From positions 1-64,000 of the forward strand of contig CAVTWA010000024.1 in assembly GCA_963738025.1 (NCBI GenBank): a DNA stretch of 64,000 nt, written 5' to 3'. Position numbers and translations under genes: made by a program. Below the pieces are notes generated by a model, which saw only the letters and a list, made by a program, of their open reading frames with translations, was not told the origin of the DNA and did no database searches. This DNA is from 20CM-2-55-15 sp963738025. GTDB lineage: Bacteria; Acidobacteriota; Terriglobia; 20CM-2-55-15. Every line of letters begins with the position of its first letter. Within the stretch, counting starts at the first letter, position 1. Of this stretch, positions 34,516-44,550 are shown piece after piece.

Positions 34516-35484
34516 ATGACGCAATACCGGTTATCGCCGCGAACCGCATTGATCATGGGGCTGGCCGTAACGGTAGCGGCGATCGTGTGGTTTGCGCATA
34601 CGGCGGCGGAGTCAAAGCGTGCTGTTTTGATGCTGTGCCCGGGAGCGGCGTTTACTGCGATGCTGCTGTCAGGCAGCGATTCCATCCTCGAACGCATGAG
34701 GAGCTGGGTTCAAACCCGGCCGGTGAGGATCGTTCTTGTGCCGGCGGGACTCTGGGTTATCTATATCATCTATGCAGCCGGCATGGGCATTGCAACGCCC
34801 GCCGGAGCGATAGAGATGGCGATCTACCTTGCCCTCCCCTTTGCCGTATTTTCAAGGTGGCACAACGCAGAGCCGGTCATCATCCTGTGGATCTGGCTGC
34901 CACTGGAACTCGGGATCGTCCGACGACTCCTGATTACACAGGCGCCCGGGCCGGATTTGCACTACGCATTAGCGCAATTACTGGCTGTCGATGCCGGTAT
35001 CGTCGCATTTGTCGTGTGGAACCAGACTCCGAATGTGGGCTACCGGTTTGAATGGCGCCGCGGGTTCATCGTTGCAGGTCTGATTAATTTCTGCATGTTC
35101 GCGCTCATTGCGATCCCGCTGGGATTCGTTATCCATTTCATCCATTACAGCTTTACAGTGGGGAAACTCTATACGGCCGTGCCTGTGTTCGTGGGGATCT
35201 TTCTTTTCACTGCGCTTCCTGAAGAGTTTCTGTTTCGCGGGTTGATTCAGAATTGGATTGAGCGCGTCAGCAGCAGGGGAGCGCTGAGCCTTATAGCGGC
35301 ATCGTTGATTTTCGGCGCTTCGCATCTGAACAACGGGCCACCGGTTCCCAATTACCGATATTTCTTCATGGCCACGATCGCCGGCATTTTCTATGGCCGT
35401 GCATGGCGGTCCACCGGCAGTTTGATGGCATCATCCTTGACGCACGCCCTCGTCGATACGATATGGAGTGTCATGTTCCGTTGA
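34516..35484 (+). CDS. CPBP-family intramembrane metalloprotease
   Basis: 322 residues with eight or so membrane helices. The Abi/CPBP signature is complete: PEEFLFRGLIQNW (EExxxR, glutamate-activated), FGASHLNN (FxxxH) and a third helix with SLTHALVDTIW. Members cleave membrane substrates or protect against bacteriocins. It starts 30 bases after the histidine kinase gene and may share its transcript. A long hairpin follows. Confidence 0.88.
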   Translation: MTQYRLSPRTALIMGLAVTVAAIVWFAHTAAESKRAVLMLCPGAAFTAMLLSGSDSILERMRSWVQTRPVRIVLVPAGLWVIYIIYAAGMGIATPAGAIEMAIYLALPFAVFSRWHNAEPVIILWIWLPLELGIVRRLLITQAPGPDLHYALAQLLAVDAGIVAFVVWNQTPNVGYRFEWRRGFIVAGLINFCMFALIAIPLGFVIHFIHYSFTVGKLYTAVPVFVGIFLFTALPEEFLFRGLIQNWIERVSSRGALSLIAASLIFGASHLNNGPPVPNYRYFFMATIAGIFYGRAWRSTGSLMASSLTHALVDTIWSVMFR

Positions 35485-35501
35485 TCGTTGATTCAGCCGG
35501 G

Positions 35502-35582
35502 GAGATCAGCCACAAAAAGGCACAAAAAGCACAAAAGGGAGCGAGGCCTTCTGTGCTTTTTGTGCCTTTTGTGGCTGATCTC
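35502..35582. terminator. near-perfect 36-bp hairpin (GCACAA family)
   Basis: GAGATCAGCCACAAAAAGGC and following bases pair with the complement ending at 35582, with one unpaired A and one mismatch. It lies between the convergent CPBP and ileS genes and should terminate both. The text is closely related to the hairpin at 19234-19307. Confidence 0.75.
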
Positions 35583-35586
35583 TTCG

Positions 35587-38500
35587 TTAAGCTTTCGAGA
35601 TACCGATCTCGCAATGCTCGCCGTCGATATCCCACTTCTCCCAGTGCTCGGCGCTGTCGCGTCCGGTATGGATCTGCATGGCGAGCGTTTCAGATTTGAT
35701 GTAATCGGACATGTCGGGAGATCGCGCCGGCAAGTTTGTCGGAGGATTCGAAGTAAATGCGGATCCGGTCGGTAACGGAGAAACCCGCATCCCGGCGCAT
35801 GTTCTGGACGCGGTTCACGAACTCACGCGCCAGGCCTTCGTTGACGAGCTCCGGCGTGAGCTTCGTATCCAGGGCGACCGTGAGTCCTTCAGCCGATTCC
35901 ACGAGCCACCCCTCGATGCTCTGGGCGGCGATCGTAACGTCTTCACGAACGATGGTGGTCGGTGTGGCATTCACTTCGGTTGAAAACGTTCCCGTCTGAT
36001 CCAGCTGGATGACTTCGGCAGAAGACATCTCTTTGATGCGCTTCGCGACGGCATTGACCTGTTTGCCGAATTTGGGGCCGATGATCTTGAAGTTAGCGGT
36101 CGCGGTCTTGCGGACGATCGGCGACGACTCGTCGATGAATTCGATGGTCTTGACATTGATTTCTTCAAGGATCACTTCATTCATTTTTTCGATCAGCAGC
36201 CGTGTCTCCGCCGAGGCCGGGATGGCAATTCGCGCGAGCGGCTGCCGGGTCTTCAAATTGGTTTTCGCCCGCATGGTTCGAACGAGACCGACGACGCGCT
36301 GCGCAGCATCCATCCGCCGTTCGAGTTCCGCATCGATCCGTTCTTTTTTGCTGACAACCATTGGCGCAATGTGAACGGACTCGAACGTCTCGCGACGAGT
36401 GTCGGCCATCAAAGAGCGATAGATTTCATCGGCCAGAAAGGGAGCCAGCGGCGCGGTCATTTTGGTGATCGCGACAAGACACTCAAACAGGGTCTGGTAG
36501 GCCGCGGTTTTATCGGGTCCCGATTCGCCTTTCCAGAAGCGGCGGCGGTTACGGCGAACGTACCAGTTTGACAACTGTTCGATGGTGAAGTTGCTCACGA
36601 GCCGCGCGGCGCGAGTGGGATCGTAGTTATCCATCGCCTCGACGTATTCGGCTGCGGTGCTGTTGAGGACCGAGAGAATCCAGCGATCGATATCCGGCCG
36701 TCCGGAAACCGGAATCTCCGGTTCGGCATGTTTGAAGCCGTCGATATTTGCGTACAGAGAGAAGAAAGCGTAGGTGTTGAGGAGCGTGCCAAAGAACTTC
36801 CTCTGAACTTCGGCGATCGAATCGATGTCGAACAGTTTGGGTTTCCACGGCGGGCTCGACGACATCAAGAACCATCGGACGCGTGTCGGCGCCGTACTGG
36901 CCGATCACCTGAAATGGATCGACCGTGTTGCCGCGCGTCTTCGACATCTTCTGGCCGTTTTTGTCCAGCACCAGATCCGTTGCGATCACGTTCTTGAAAC
37001 ATGGCTCTTTGAAAAGGAATGAGCTGATCGAGTGCAGGGTGTAAAACCAGCCGCGCGTCTGATCGATGCCTTCACAAATGAATTCGGCAGGGAAGGAATG
37101 CTTGAATGTTTCCTGATTTTCGAACGGATAATGCCATTGCGCAAACGGCATCGATCCGGAATCGAACCAGACGTCGGCAAGCTCCGGGATGCGCCGCATG
37201 CTGCCGCCACAGGAGCATTTCAGGACAATGTCGTCGACGTATGGTTTGTGAAGATCGAGCGGTTCGGGAAGCTTCGCGCCCTCTTTTCGTAGTTCGTCGA
37301 CACTGCCGACCGACCGTTTCGCTTCGCATGATTCGCAGACCCAGATCGGCAGAGGCGTACCCCAGTAGCGGTCGCGGGATATGGCCCAATCCTTGTTTTC
37401 TTCCAGCCAATTGCCGAAGCGGCCTTCACCGGTTTCCGGCGGATACCAGTGGATCTGTTTGTTGTACGCGATCATATCCTTCGCATACGCGGTCGTGCGG
37501 ATGTACCAGGATTTACGCGCGTAATAGAGCAAAGGCGTGTCGCAGCGCCAGCAATGCGGGTAACTGTGCGAGTACGTTTCTTTCTTGAATAACAAACCAC
37601 GCGACTTGAGATCGGCCGTAATCTCCGGATCGGCGGCTTTGAAGAACTTGCCGGCGTAGGGTGGAACCGTATCCGTGAACTGTCCGCGCGCATCAAGGGC
37701 CTGGATCATCGGAAGATCGTATTTGAGAGACGCCTGGTAGTCGTCTTCGCCGTAGGCCGGCGCCATATGCACGATACCGGAGCCGTCGGTCGTAGTGACG
37801 AAATCGCCACCGATAACGTACCAGGCTTTCTTATCAACCGGGATAAAGCTGAACCAGCGTTCGTATTCCGTGCCGATGAGATCGCGGCCATGCATGCTGG
37901 AGACGATTTCCGTGCCTTCCGGCATGACGGAGAGGCGCTCTTTTGCGAGGATTAGAAACTCGTCCTTAAAGGAAACCTTAACGTACTCTACATTCGGGTT
38001 GACGGCGAGAGCCACGTTGGAGATCAGCGTCCACGGAGTCGTCGTCCAGACGAGAAAGGATGTGTTGTCCTGTCCTTTGATTTTAGCCTTTATGTAGACG
38101 GAAGGATCCTGGACGTCACGATATCCAAGCGATACTTCATGTGAAGACAGGGGCGTTCCGCAGCGCGGGCAGTACAGCTGAACCTTGAAGCCCTGATAAA
38201 TTGCGCCTTCTTTGAAGAAGCGGTCCAGAGCCCACCATACGGATTCGATGTACTCGTTCTCGCAGGTGATGTAGGGGTGCTCCATGTCGATCCAGTACCC
38301 CATGCGCCATGTGAGGTCTTCCCACATGTCTTTGTACTCGAAGACCGACTTACGGCACTCGGCGTTGAATTTGGCAACGCCGTACTGCTCGATCTCGCCT
38401 TTGTGCTTGAGCCCCAGTTTCTTTTCAACTTCGATTTCGACGGGGAGGCCGTGAGTATCCCAGCCGGCCTTACGGTGAACCTGGAAGCCGCGCATGGTCT

Positions 38501-38714
38501 GGTATCTGCAGACAAGATCTTTGATCGTCCGGGCAAAAACGTGGTGGATACCCGGTTTGCCGTTAGCGGTCGGGGGCCCTTCATAAAACGTGTAATCGGG
38601 GGCATTCTGGCGGGCGTCGATGCTTTTTTCAAAGATTTGATGCTGTTTCCAGTGGTCGAGAATCTCCTTCTCGAGATCCGGCAGGCTTACTTTGTCGGAT
38701 ATGGCCTTGAACAT
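35587..38714 (-). pseudogene. ileS: isoleucyl-tRNA synthetase (IleS2 type) with two one-base frameshifts
   Basis: Joined length about 1,041 residues, right for the eukaryote-like IleRS2 class. Present are PPTANGKPGIHHVFAR (HIGH-type), the YGVAKFNAECR region, editing-domain text (TTTPWTLISN) and GQKMSKTRGN (KMSKS). Near 36881 an extra C moves the frame just after YGADT (conserved YGADTVRWFL); near 35711 a second extra base separates AISRH from SDYIKSETLAMQI. Removing either base restores the conserved reading. Since the enzyme is essential and no other copy is in the window, base-calling or assembly errors are likely. Confidence 0.85.
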
Positions 38715-38798
38715 CCTGCTAGCGTAGCATAAAGAACACGGGCTAAAGCCCGCCCGTACAGGCTCTACCTGAATATCTCAAGAGTTTTGCCCAAGGGT

Positions 38799-38853
38799 CG
38801 GATAAGCCACGGATTGAACGTGATTCGAATCCGTTAAATCCGTGGCTTATCCG
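38799..38853 (-). terminator. hairpin after recA
   Basis: CGGATAAGCCACGGATTGAACG pairs with the complement ending at 38853, with a 10-base loop and one mismatch in about 22 bp. It directly follows the recA stop on the minus strand. It resembles the ATAAGCCACG hairpin at 55834-55901. Confidence 0.7.
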
Positions 38854-38855
38854 GG

Positions 38856-39935
38856 CTAGCGACGCTTGTGTCCGTTATCGGAGGATCCGACGGTTGCTGC
38901 GGCAGCAGCGGCAGCGGGAGGTGGAACGGTGGGTACCGACAACCCCATGATTTCGCGAAGCCCGAGCTCGACGCGTCCGCGATAATCCGGATTGTCTTTC
39001 AGGAATTGCCGGGCATTTTCACGGCCCTGGCCGAGCCGTTCTCCCTGGAAGGAGAACCAGGCGCCGCTCTTCTCGACGACATTCTTGTCGACGGCGAGGT
39101 CCAGCAGATCGCCTTCGCGCGAGATACCCTGACCATACATGATGTCGAATTCGGCTTCCCGGAAAGGAGGCGCCACCTTGTTCTTGACGATCTTGGCTTT
39201 GGTGCGGCTTCCGGTGACTTCATCTCCATCTTTAATGGAAGCGATGCGGCGCACGTCCACACGGACAGATGCATAAAACTTCAGTGCGCGGCCGCCGGTC
39301 GTTGTTTCGGGGTTGCCGAACATGACGCCGATCTTTTCGCGGATCTGGTTGATGAAGACCAGGCATGTCTTCGATTTCGAAACGATACCGGTGAGTTTGC
39401 GCAAGGCCTGCGACATCAGGCGTGCCTGGAGTCCCATCTGCGCGTCACCCATTTCGCCTTCCAGTTCGGCACGGGGGACGAGTGCGGCAACCGAGTCGAC
39501 GACGACGATATCGATGGCGCCGCTGCGGATCAGTACTTCGGCGATTTCGAGCGCCTGCTCGCCGCTGTCGGGTTGAGAGACCAGCAGATTTTCAACATCG
39601 ACGCCGAGCTTGCGCGCGTAATTTGCATCGAGAGCATGTTCCGCATCGATGAAAGCCGCCGCGCCGCCAAGCTTTTGAGTTTCGGCGATGGCATGGAGCG
39701 TCAGCGTGGTTTTGCCGCTGGATTCCGGTCCGAATACTTCGATAACGCGGCCTCGCGGGTAGCCGCCGACGCCGAGCGCCACGTCGAGCGACAGGGAGCC
39801 CGAGGGAATTGCATCGAGAGCGGCGCTGCTGTCGATGCCGCCAAGACGCATGATGGACCCTTTTCCAAACTGTTTTTCGATTTGCGACACAGCCAGATCA
39901 AGAGCCCGTGATTTCTCAGTTCGTTCTTCTGCCAT
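38856..39935 (-). CDS. recA: recombinase RecA
   Basis: 359 residues, the usual length. Walker A GPESSGKTT, the MAW-type IDAEHALD, loop L1/L2 region NQIREKIGVMFGNPETTTGGRALKFY and the conserved GSIMRLG near the N-terminus are all present. It drives homologous recombination and LexA cleavage in the SOS response. The ATG at 39935 is preferred over 39974 because homology starts at MAEERTEKSRALDLA and an AAGGA site precedes it. No LexA box was identified upstream. Confidence 0.97.
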   Translation of the reverse strand: MAEERTEKSRALDLAVSQIEKQFGKGSIMRLGGIDSSAALDAIPSGSLSLDVALGVGGYPRGRVIEVFGPESSGKTTLTLHAIAETQKLGGAAAFIDAEHALDANYARKLGVDVENLLVSQPDSGEQALEIAEVLIRSGAIDIVVVDSVAALVPRAELEGEMGDAQMGLQARLMSQALRKLTGIVSKSKTCLVFINQIREKIGVMFGNPETTTGGRALKFYASVRVDVRRIASIKDGDEVTGSRTKAKIVKNKVAPPFREAEFDIMYGQGISREGDLLDLAVDKNVVEKSGAWFSFQGERLGQGRENARQFLKDNPDYRGRVELGLREIMGLSVPTVPPPAAAAAAATVGSSDNGHKRR

Positions 39936-39995
39936 TGAAATTCCTTTCAGGAGACGGCTTAACCACAAGGGCACAGCCCCGATGGTTAATGACCA

Positions 39996-41147
39996 TCATT
40001 TTTCCCGCTTCGGACTGTTCTGTTTCAGGAGAAGCAGTTCTTCGCGGATGAGTGTGTTGAGTTGGTCAGGGCCGGTCGCATCCTTGGAAAAACTGCGTAC
40101 GCGTTTACGGTAGCGGGTTTCCTTCGGATTCAGGGCTTGCGCCGTTTTAAAACATTCCTGGGCTTTGCGGAGCCAGTTCATTTCCAGGCACAACAGTCCG
40201 AGCTGGTAATAAGCTTCACCGAACTGCGGATCCAGTTTTGTTGCCTGTTTTAAATGCTGGATGGCGCGTTTCTGTTGTCCCGCGCCGTAGTAAATCGCGC
40301 CCATCAGGAAGTGCACGGGCGCGCTGGGCTTCAGTTTGAGTGCAGTGGTCAGATGTTTGAGCGCCTGCTGGTCATTGCCGATTTCCGCCAGCAGCGAGCC
40401 GAGCGACGCATGCGCCGCCGACGATTCTTTTTTCAAGCCGATCGCGTGTTCCAGCTTTGCCTGGGCATCTCTCAGATTTCCTTTGCGCTGTTGAATCAGT
40501 CCCATCAGAAACGTTGCTTCGAAGTTGGCGGCGTTTATCGAAAGAACTTGAGCGATGCATTCGGTGGCGTTCGTATATTCCTTCGATTGAAAGTAAACCT
40601 CTGCCAGGAGCAGGCCGAGCTCGCAATTTGCCGGTTCATGCTCGAAAGCGGTTTTCAGGAAGTGGACGCTTTCGGTGCCGCGGTCGGCGACGAGCAGGTC
40701 ATACGATTTTTCCATCCATAATGCGAACTGTTTTCGATCGGGCCCGCGGTAGCTGTCGAGGATTCGTTGAACCCTGTTGCCGAGCCGATCGACTTCTTCT
40801 GTTTCCAGAATTCGTGAATCGATCCGCCTTCTCCACTCGGCTTCCAGATTTTTCAGGTTGATTCCGGCGGATTCCAGAGAGTCGGTCAACGTTTCGATCA
40901 TCGTGTGATCGATGAAATTGCTGGCCGCGACGCGTTCGACCGTTTCCATCATCGAGTCCACGCGCTTGCTGAGCATGCTGATCGTGTATTCGAGTGCGCT
41001 GATCCGTTCCAGGACGTGTTCGTCCAGGAATGGAATCGTTGAATCCACCGCAACAGCGCCCGAAGGCACAAGCAGCTTTGAGCCGCACTTCCAGCAGAAG
41101 TCGCGGTCCAGAGAATTACGCGTGGTGCAGTTCTGACAATGAATCAT
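39996..41147 (-). CDS. zinc-ribbon TPR protein
   Basis: 383 residues. An N-terminal zinc ribbon (CQNC ... CWKC, residues 4-21) is followed by a helical coiled region (35-130) and then about six tetratricopeptide repeats (residues 145-345), for example AAHASLGSLLAEIGNDQQALKHL and EAYYQLGLLCLEMNWLRKAQECF. There is no signal peptide, so it is probably a cytosolic scaffold. Partner unknown; lies between recA and a beta-oxidation pair, all on the same strand. Confidence 0.8.
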   Translation of the reverse strand: MIHCQNCTTRNSLDRDFCWKCGSKLLVPSGAVAVDSTIPFLDEHVLERISALEYTISMLSKRVDSMMETVERVAASNFIDHTMIETLTDSLESAGINLKNLEAEWRRRIDSRILETEEVDRLGNRVQRILDSYRGPDRKQFALWMEKSYDLLVADRGTESVHFLKTAFEHEPANCELGLLLAEVYFQSKEYTNATECIAQVLSINAANFEATFLMGLIQQRKGNLRDAQAKLEHAIGLKKESSAAHASLGSLLAEIGNDQQALKHLTTALKLKPSAPVHFLMGAIYYGAGQQKRAIQHLKQATKLDPQFGEAYYQLGLLCLEMNWLRKAQECFKTAQALNPKETRYRKRVRSFSKDATGPDQLNTLIREELLLLKQNSPKREK

Positions 41148-41186
41148 ATCGATAGCTTCCTACTCCCATGGTCAGGGCAGGTCCCT

Positions 41187-42038
41187 TTAATATTTATAGA
41201 ACCCCTGCCCCGTTTTCCTTCCCAGGTGGCCGGCATCCACCATCTTGCGCAAAAGCGGGCAAGGCCGGTATTTCGAATCGCCGAAACCCCCATGGAGGAC
41301 TTCCATGATGTCGAGGCAGACATCGAGTCCGATCAGATCTGCAAGTGCGAGAGGTCCCATGGGGTGGTTCATACCGAATTTCATGACCGAATCGATTGCT
41401 TCCGCAGTGCCCACGCCTTCCATGACGCAATAGATGGCTTCGTTGATCATCGGCATCAACACTCTATTCGACACGAACCCCGGAAAGTCGTTAACTTCGA
41501 CGGGTGTTTTTCCCAATGATTCGGCGAGCAGTTTCGTGGATTGGTAAGTCTCGTCGGATGTGGCGAGGCCCCTCACGATTTCCACCAGCTTCATCACGGG
41601 GACCGGATTCATGAAATGCATGCCGACAACTTTATCGGGCCGCCTGGTCTTCGAGGCAATCTTCGTGATCGATATCGAAGACGTATTCGAAGCCAGTATC
41701 ACACCGGGCCGGGTAATTGCATCCGCGGCTTCGAACACTTTCGACTTGGTCTCCAGGTTTTCGATAACAGCTTCGATCACAAAATCCGCTTCAGCGAGCG
41801 CCGTCATGTCCGTCGTCGCAACAATCCGCGAGAGGGCGGCGGATTTCACGTCCGCGGAGATTTTGGATTTCGCGACTTCCCGCTCCAGATTCGTTTCGAT
41901 CGTCTGCAATGCCCGGTCCAGCAAAGGCTGCTGCAGATCATGCAGCACGACCTTCAAACCGGCTCGTGCCGCAACATGCGTTATGCCATTGCCCATTGTC
42001 CCGCAGCCAATGACACCAAGAGTTTGTGCTTTTGTCAT
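41187..42038 (-). CDS. 3-hydroxybutyryl-CoA dehydrogenase
   Basis: 283 residues, typical for the short bacterial enzyme (Hbd/PaaH type). The Rossmann NAD site is GVIGCGTMGNGI; SNTSSISIT, the catalytic His in GMHFMNPVPVMKLVE and the C-terminal FVSNRVLMPMINEAI / GMNHPMGPLALADLIGLD blocks are present. It interconverts acetoacetyl-CoA and 3-hydroxybutyryl-CoA. Its start is 3 bases from the thiolase stop, so they form an operon for short-chain acyl-CoA metabolism. Confidence 0.93.
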   Translation of the reverse strand: MTKAQTLGVIGCGTMGNGITHVAARAGLKVVLHDLQQPLLDRALQTIETNLEREVAKSKISADVKSAALSRIVATTDMTALAEADFVIEAVIENLETKSKVFEAADAITRPGVILASNTSSISITKIASKTRRPDKVVGMHFMNPVPVMKLVEIVRGLATSDETYQSTKLLAESLGKTPVEVNDFPGFVSNRVLMPMINEAIYCVMEGVGTAEAIDSVMKFGMNHPMGPLALADLIGLDVCLDIMEVLHGGFGDSKYRPCPLLRKMVDAGHLGRKTGQGFYKY

Positions 42039-42041
42039 TAC

Positions 42042-43220
42042 CTACCGTTCGACGGCAAGCGCAACTGCATTGCCGCCGCCAAGACATAGGGTTGCAACGC
42101 CTCGTCTGGCGTTGCGGCGAGCCATTTCGTACAACAACGTCACAAGGATGCGCGCACCACTTGCTCCGATCGGATGGCCCAGGGCGACTGCGCCGCCATT
42201 GACGTTCACTTTTTCCGGATTCAATTCCAGTTGCTCGCTGACGGCGATCGCCTGGACAGAGAACGCTTCGTTCAATTCGACGAGGTCGACATCAGCCAGA
42301 TTCCAGCCGATCTTTTCGACGAGTTTGCGGACGGCTTTGACAGGCGCCATCATCACCAGCCCCGGCTCGATGCCGCTGACGGCCTGACCAACGATTCGGG
42401 CCATCGGTTTTTTGCCGAGGGCGGCCGCGCGGTCGGCAGACATCACCACTACAGCGGCCGCACCGTCATTGACTCCGGGCGCATTACCCGCCGTCACTGT
42501 GCCGTCTTTCTTGAATGCGGGTTTGAGTGCGCGCAGCGATTCGCTCGAAGCATCGGCGCGCGGAGATTCGTCGGTATCGAACAGCAGCGGATCTCCTTTG
42601 CGCTGGGGAACGGGGACGGGAACGATCTCGTCTCTGAAGTGTCCCGCGCGAATTGCAGCTACAGCTTTCCGATGGCTGTTGAGAGCGTATTCGTCCTGGC
42701 GATCGCGGCTCACATGGTAGCGTTCCGCCACGATTTCGCCGGTGTTGCCCATGTGGAAGTTTTCAAACGCGTCCCACAGTCCATCGTGAATCATGGAATC
42801 CACAACCGTGCTGTGTCCCAGCCGGTATCCTTCGCGCGCGCCGGGCAGCAGATACGGAGCGTTCGTCATGCTCTCCATTCCGCCTGCAACAACGATTTCC
42901 GAATCGCCGCACTGTATCCCTTGCGCCGCTAGGCCGACAGCCTTCAGGCCGGACCCGCAGACCTTGTTGATCGTCATTGCCGCCACGTCGGGCAACAAGC
43001 CTCCACGCAACGCGGCCTGGCGGGCGGGGTTTTGCCCGAGTCCCGCGGAAACAACGTTTCCCATGATCACTTCGTCGATCAGCCGGGGCTCGAGGCCTGC
43101 GCGCTCAACTACCGTTTTAACCACCAGCGCCCCAAGTTGAGGAGCAGTCAGAGACTTCAGTGCGCCCTGGAATTTCGCGATGGGCGTACGAACGGCGCTG
43201 ACAATGGCAATTGGCTTCAT
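42042..43220 (-). CDS. acetyl-CoA acetyltransferase (thiolase)
   Basis: 392 residues. Catalytic Cys in NKVCGSGLKAV (residue about 90), His in NGGAVALGHPIGASGAR and the second Cys in TLCLGGGNAVAL give a complete thiolase. With the downstream dehydrogenase it supports acetoacetyl-CoA formation or breakdown. The ATG at 43220 (MKPIAIVSAVRTPIAKF) is the conserved start; longer versions read into a hairpin repeat. Confidence 0.94.
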   Translation of the reverse strand: MKPIAIVSAVRTPIAKFQGALKSLTAPQLGALVVKTVVERAGLEPRLIDEVIMGNVVSAGLGQNPARQAALRGGLLPDVAAMTINKVCGSGLKAVGLAAQGIQCGDSEIVVAGGMESMTNAPYLLPGAREGYRLGHSTVVDSMIHDGLWDAFENFHMGNTGEIVAERYHVSRDRQDEYALNSHRKAVAAIRAGHFRDEIVPVPVPQRKGDPLLFDTDESPRADASSESLRALKPAFKKDGTVTAGNAPGVNDGAAAVVVMSADRAAALGKKPMARIVGQAVSGIEPGLVMMAPVKAVRKLVEKIGWNLADVDLVELNEAFSVQAIAVSEQLELNPEKVNVNGGAVALGHPIGASGARILVTLLYEMARRNARRGVATLCLGGGNAVALAVER

Positions 43221-43239
43221 ATGATGAAAATACCATAAA

Positions 43240-43343
43240 CGCGAAGGGCACAAAGGCACGAAGGCACAAAGAGGGCCGCCATCAAGCGTTACTTAATGGC
43301 GGCCTGCTTTGTGCCTTGTGTCTTCGTGCTTTGTGCCTTCGTG
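43240..43343. repeat. imperfect long hairpin (GGCACAA family) between tonB-like and thiolase genes
   Basis: CGCGAAGGGCACAAAGGCAC and its imperfect complement at 43320-43343 form an arm; an inner stem GGGCCGCCAT/ATGGCGGCC closes it. It separates two genes on the same strand and could terminate the TonB transcript. Third member of the GCACAA hairpin set. Confidence 0.65.
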
Positions 43344-44453
43344 TTACCGGAGGTTGAAATTGACTTCGATGTTCAAAGCGACATCAACCGCGACGCCGCC
43401 CTTCATTCCGGGGCGGAAGTGCCATTGTTTGAGTGCCTGAATCGCATTTTCGTCGAGGCCAAATCCGAGGCTGCGGACAACGCGCAGAATATCGACAGTA
43501 CCGTCGCGGCGGACGATTGCCTCCAGAACCACGGTTCCCTGATAGCGGGCTTTCCGCGCTTCTTCCGAATACTGCGGTTCAACGCGGGATACGACGGTCG
43601 GTGGGCTGACGCCGCCGCCGACGCGGAATACACCGCCGCCGGTACCGCCGCCTTCGCCCGGTCCTACACCAGGTCCCTTGCCTTCGCCGACACCGCGTCC
43701 TTGACCGGTACCGATGCCGCCGCCAACGCCAGGTCCTGCGGAAGGCGGTCCGGCAACGCCGTTCGGATCACCGATATTCAGCAGGTTGATCTGTGGCAGT
43801 TGCGCTAATTGCGGAGCCACAACGCTAGGTTCGACCACGAGTTTCGGATCCAGGTTCTTGGGAGGTTCCGGATCGGGCGGAACAATCTGTTTATCTGCGG
43901 CCCGGGGTAGTTTACCCAGTGATGGTGGAGTCAGCGTTTTGCGGCCGCCGCCACCGCCGCCACCGGAATCCCGTTTATCCGGAGTCAGCGGCAGAACCAG
44001 ATTTTGCGGTGTATATACAATCACCGCTGTCTCGTTTGCCTTGGTCAATTTGGGTACGGAAGTGGCCCATGGAACCAGAGCCAGACCCACAATCAGAACG
44101 TGGACGCCGACCGACATCAGTCTTGGTAAACCGGCCTTTTGCTTAGACCAGATTTCATCGACCTCTATCGGATCGACACTTGTTTCGATTTTTCGGGGGT
44201 GGAGGTAGTCATTAAGCGCCTCGCGCACATCGCTGAAGAGTGACGCCACGGGCGACGGCATCTCGACGAGCTTGTCCAGAGCACTGGGATCCCGCTGGGC
44301 GGTGATTTTGACGCGCTCGCGGGGGTGTATCCGCTCTTCGCGCAAGTCTCTGATCTGACTCAATAATGAGTTCAGCCAAGACGGAGGATCGGAAACGGTT
44401 GTTCCCGTCTTGAAAATGTCGAGGGGCGATTCGTTGTTATCGTTGGGTTTCAT
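43344..44453 (-). CDS. TonB-family energy transducer
   Basis: 369 residues. A cytoplasmic N-terminal region of about 100 residues precedes one membrane helix (LMSVGVHVLIVGLALVPW, about 112-130), a Pro- and Gly-rich periplasmic spacer with a long Gly tract (about 240-280), and a TonB C-terminal domain (VEPQYSEEARKARYQGTVVLEAIVRRDG, then IQALKQWHFRPG). It should carry proton-motive energy to outer-membrane receptors. No ExbB/ExbD genes are near. The start at 44453 excludes an unlikely hydrophobic lead. Confidence 0.88.
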   Translation of the reverse strand: MKPNDNNESPLDIFKTGTTVSDPPSWLNSLLSQIRDLREERIHPRERVKITAQRDPSALDKLVEMPSPVASLFSDVREALNDYLHPRKIETSVDPIEVDEIWSKQKAGLPRLMSVGVHVLIVGLALVPWATSVPKLTKANETAVIVYTPQNLVLPLTPDKRDSGGGGGGGRKTLTPPSLGKLPRAADKQIVPPDPEPPKNLDPKLVVEPSVVAPQLAQLPQINLLNIGDPNGVAGPPSAGPGVGGGIGTGQGRGVGEGKGPGVGPGEGGGTGGGVFRVGGGVSPPTVVSRVEPQYSEEARKARYQGTVVLEAIVRRDGTVDILRVVRSLGFGLDENAIQALKQWHFRPGMKGGVAVDVALNIEVNFNLR

Positions 44454-44550
44454 GGCCCGTCTATCTAAACCTCGGTGGAAAAATGCAGAATGAGAATACC
44501 ATACGGCATGGTTTGCTAGCCAGCCCACCAGATATAATCGAGCTATTCAT

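Noticed and set aside
38868..39911. 347-codon open frame antisense to recA
   Set aside because: recA is unambiguous on the minus strand; the opposite frame has no homology pattern or ribosome binding site.
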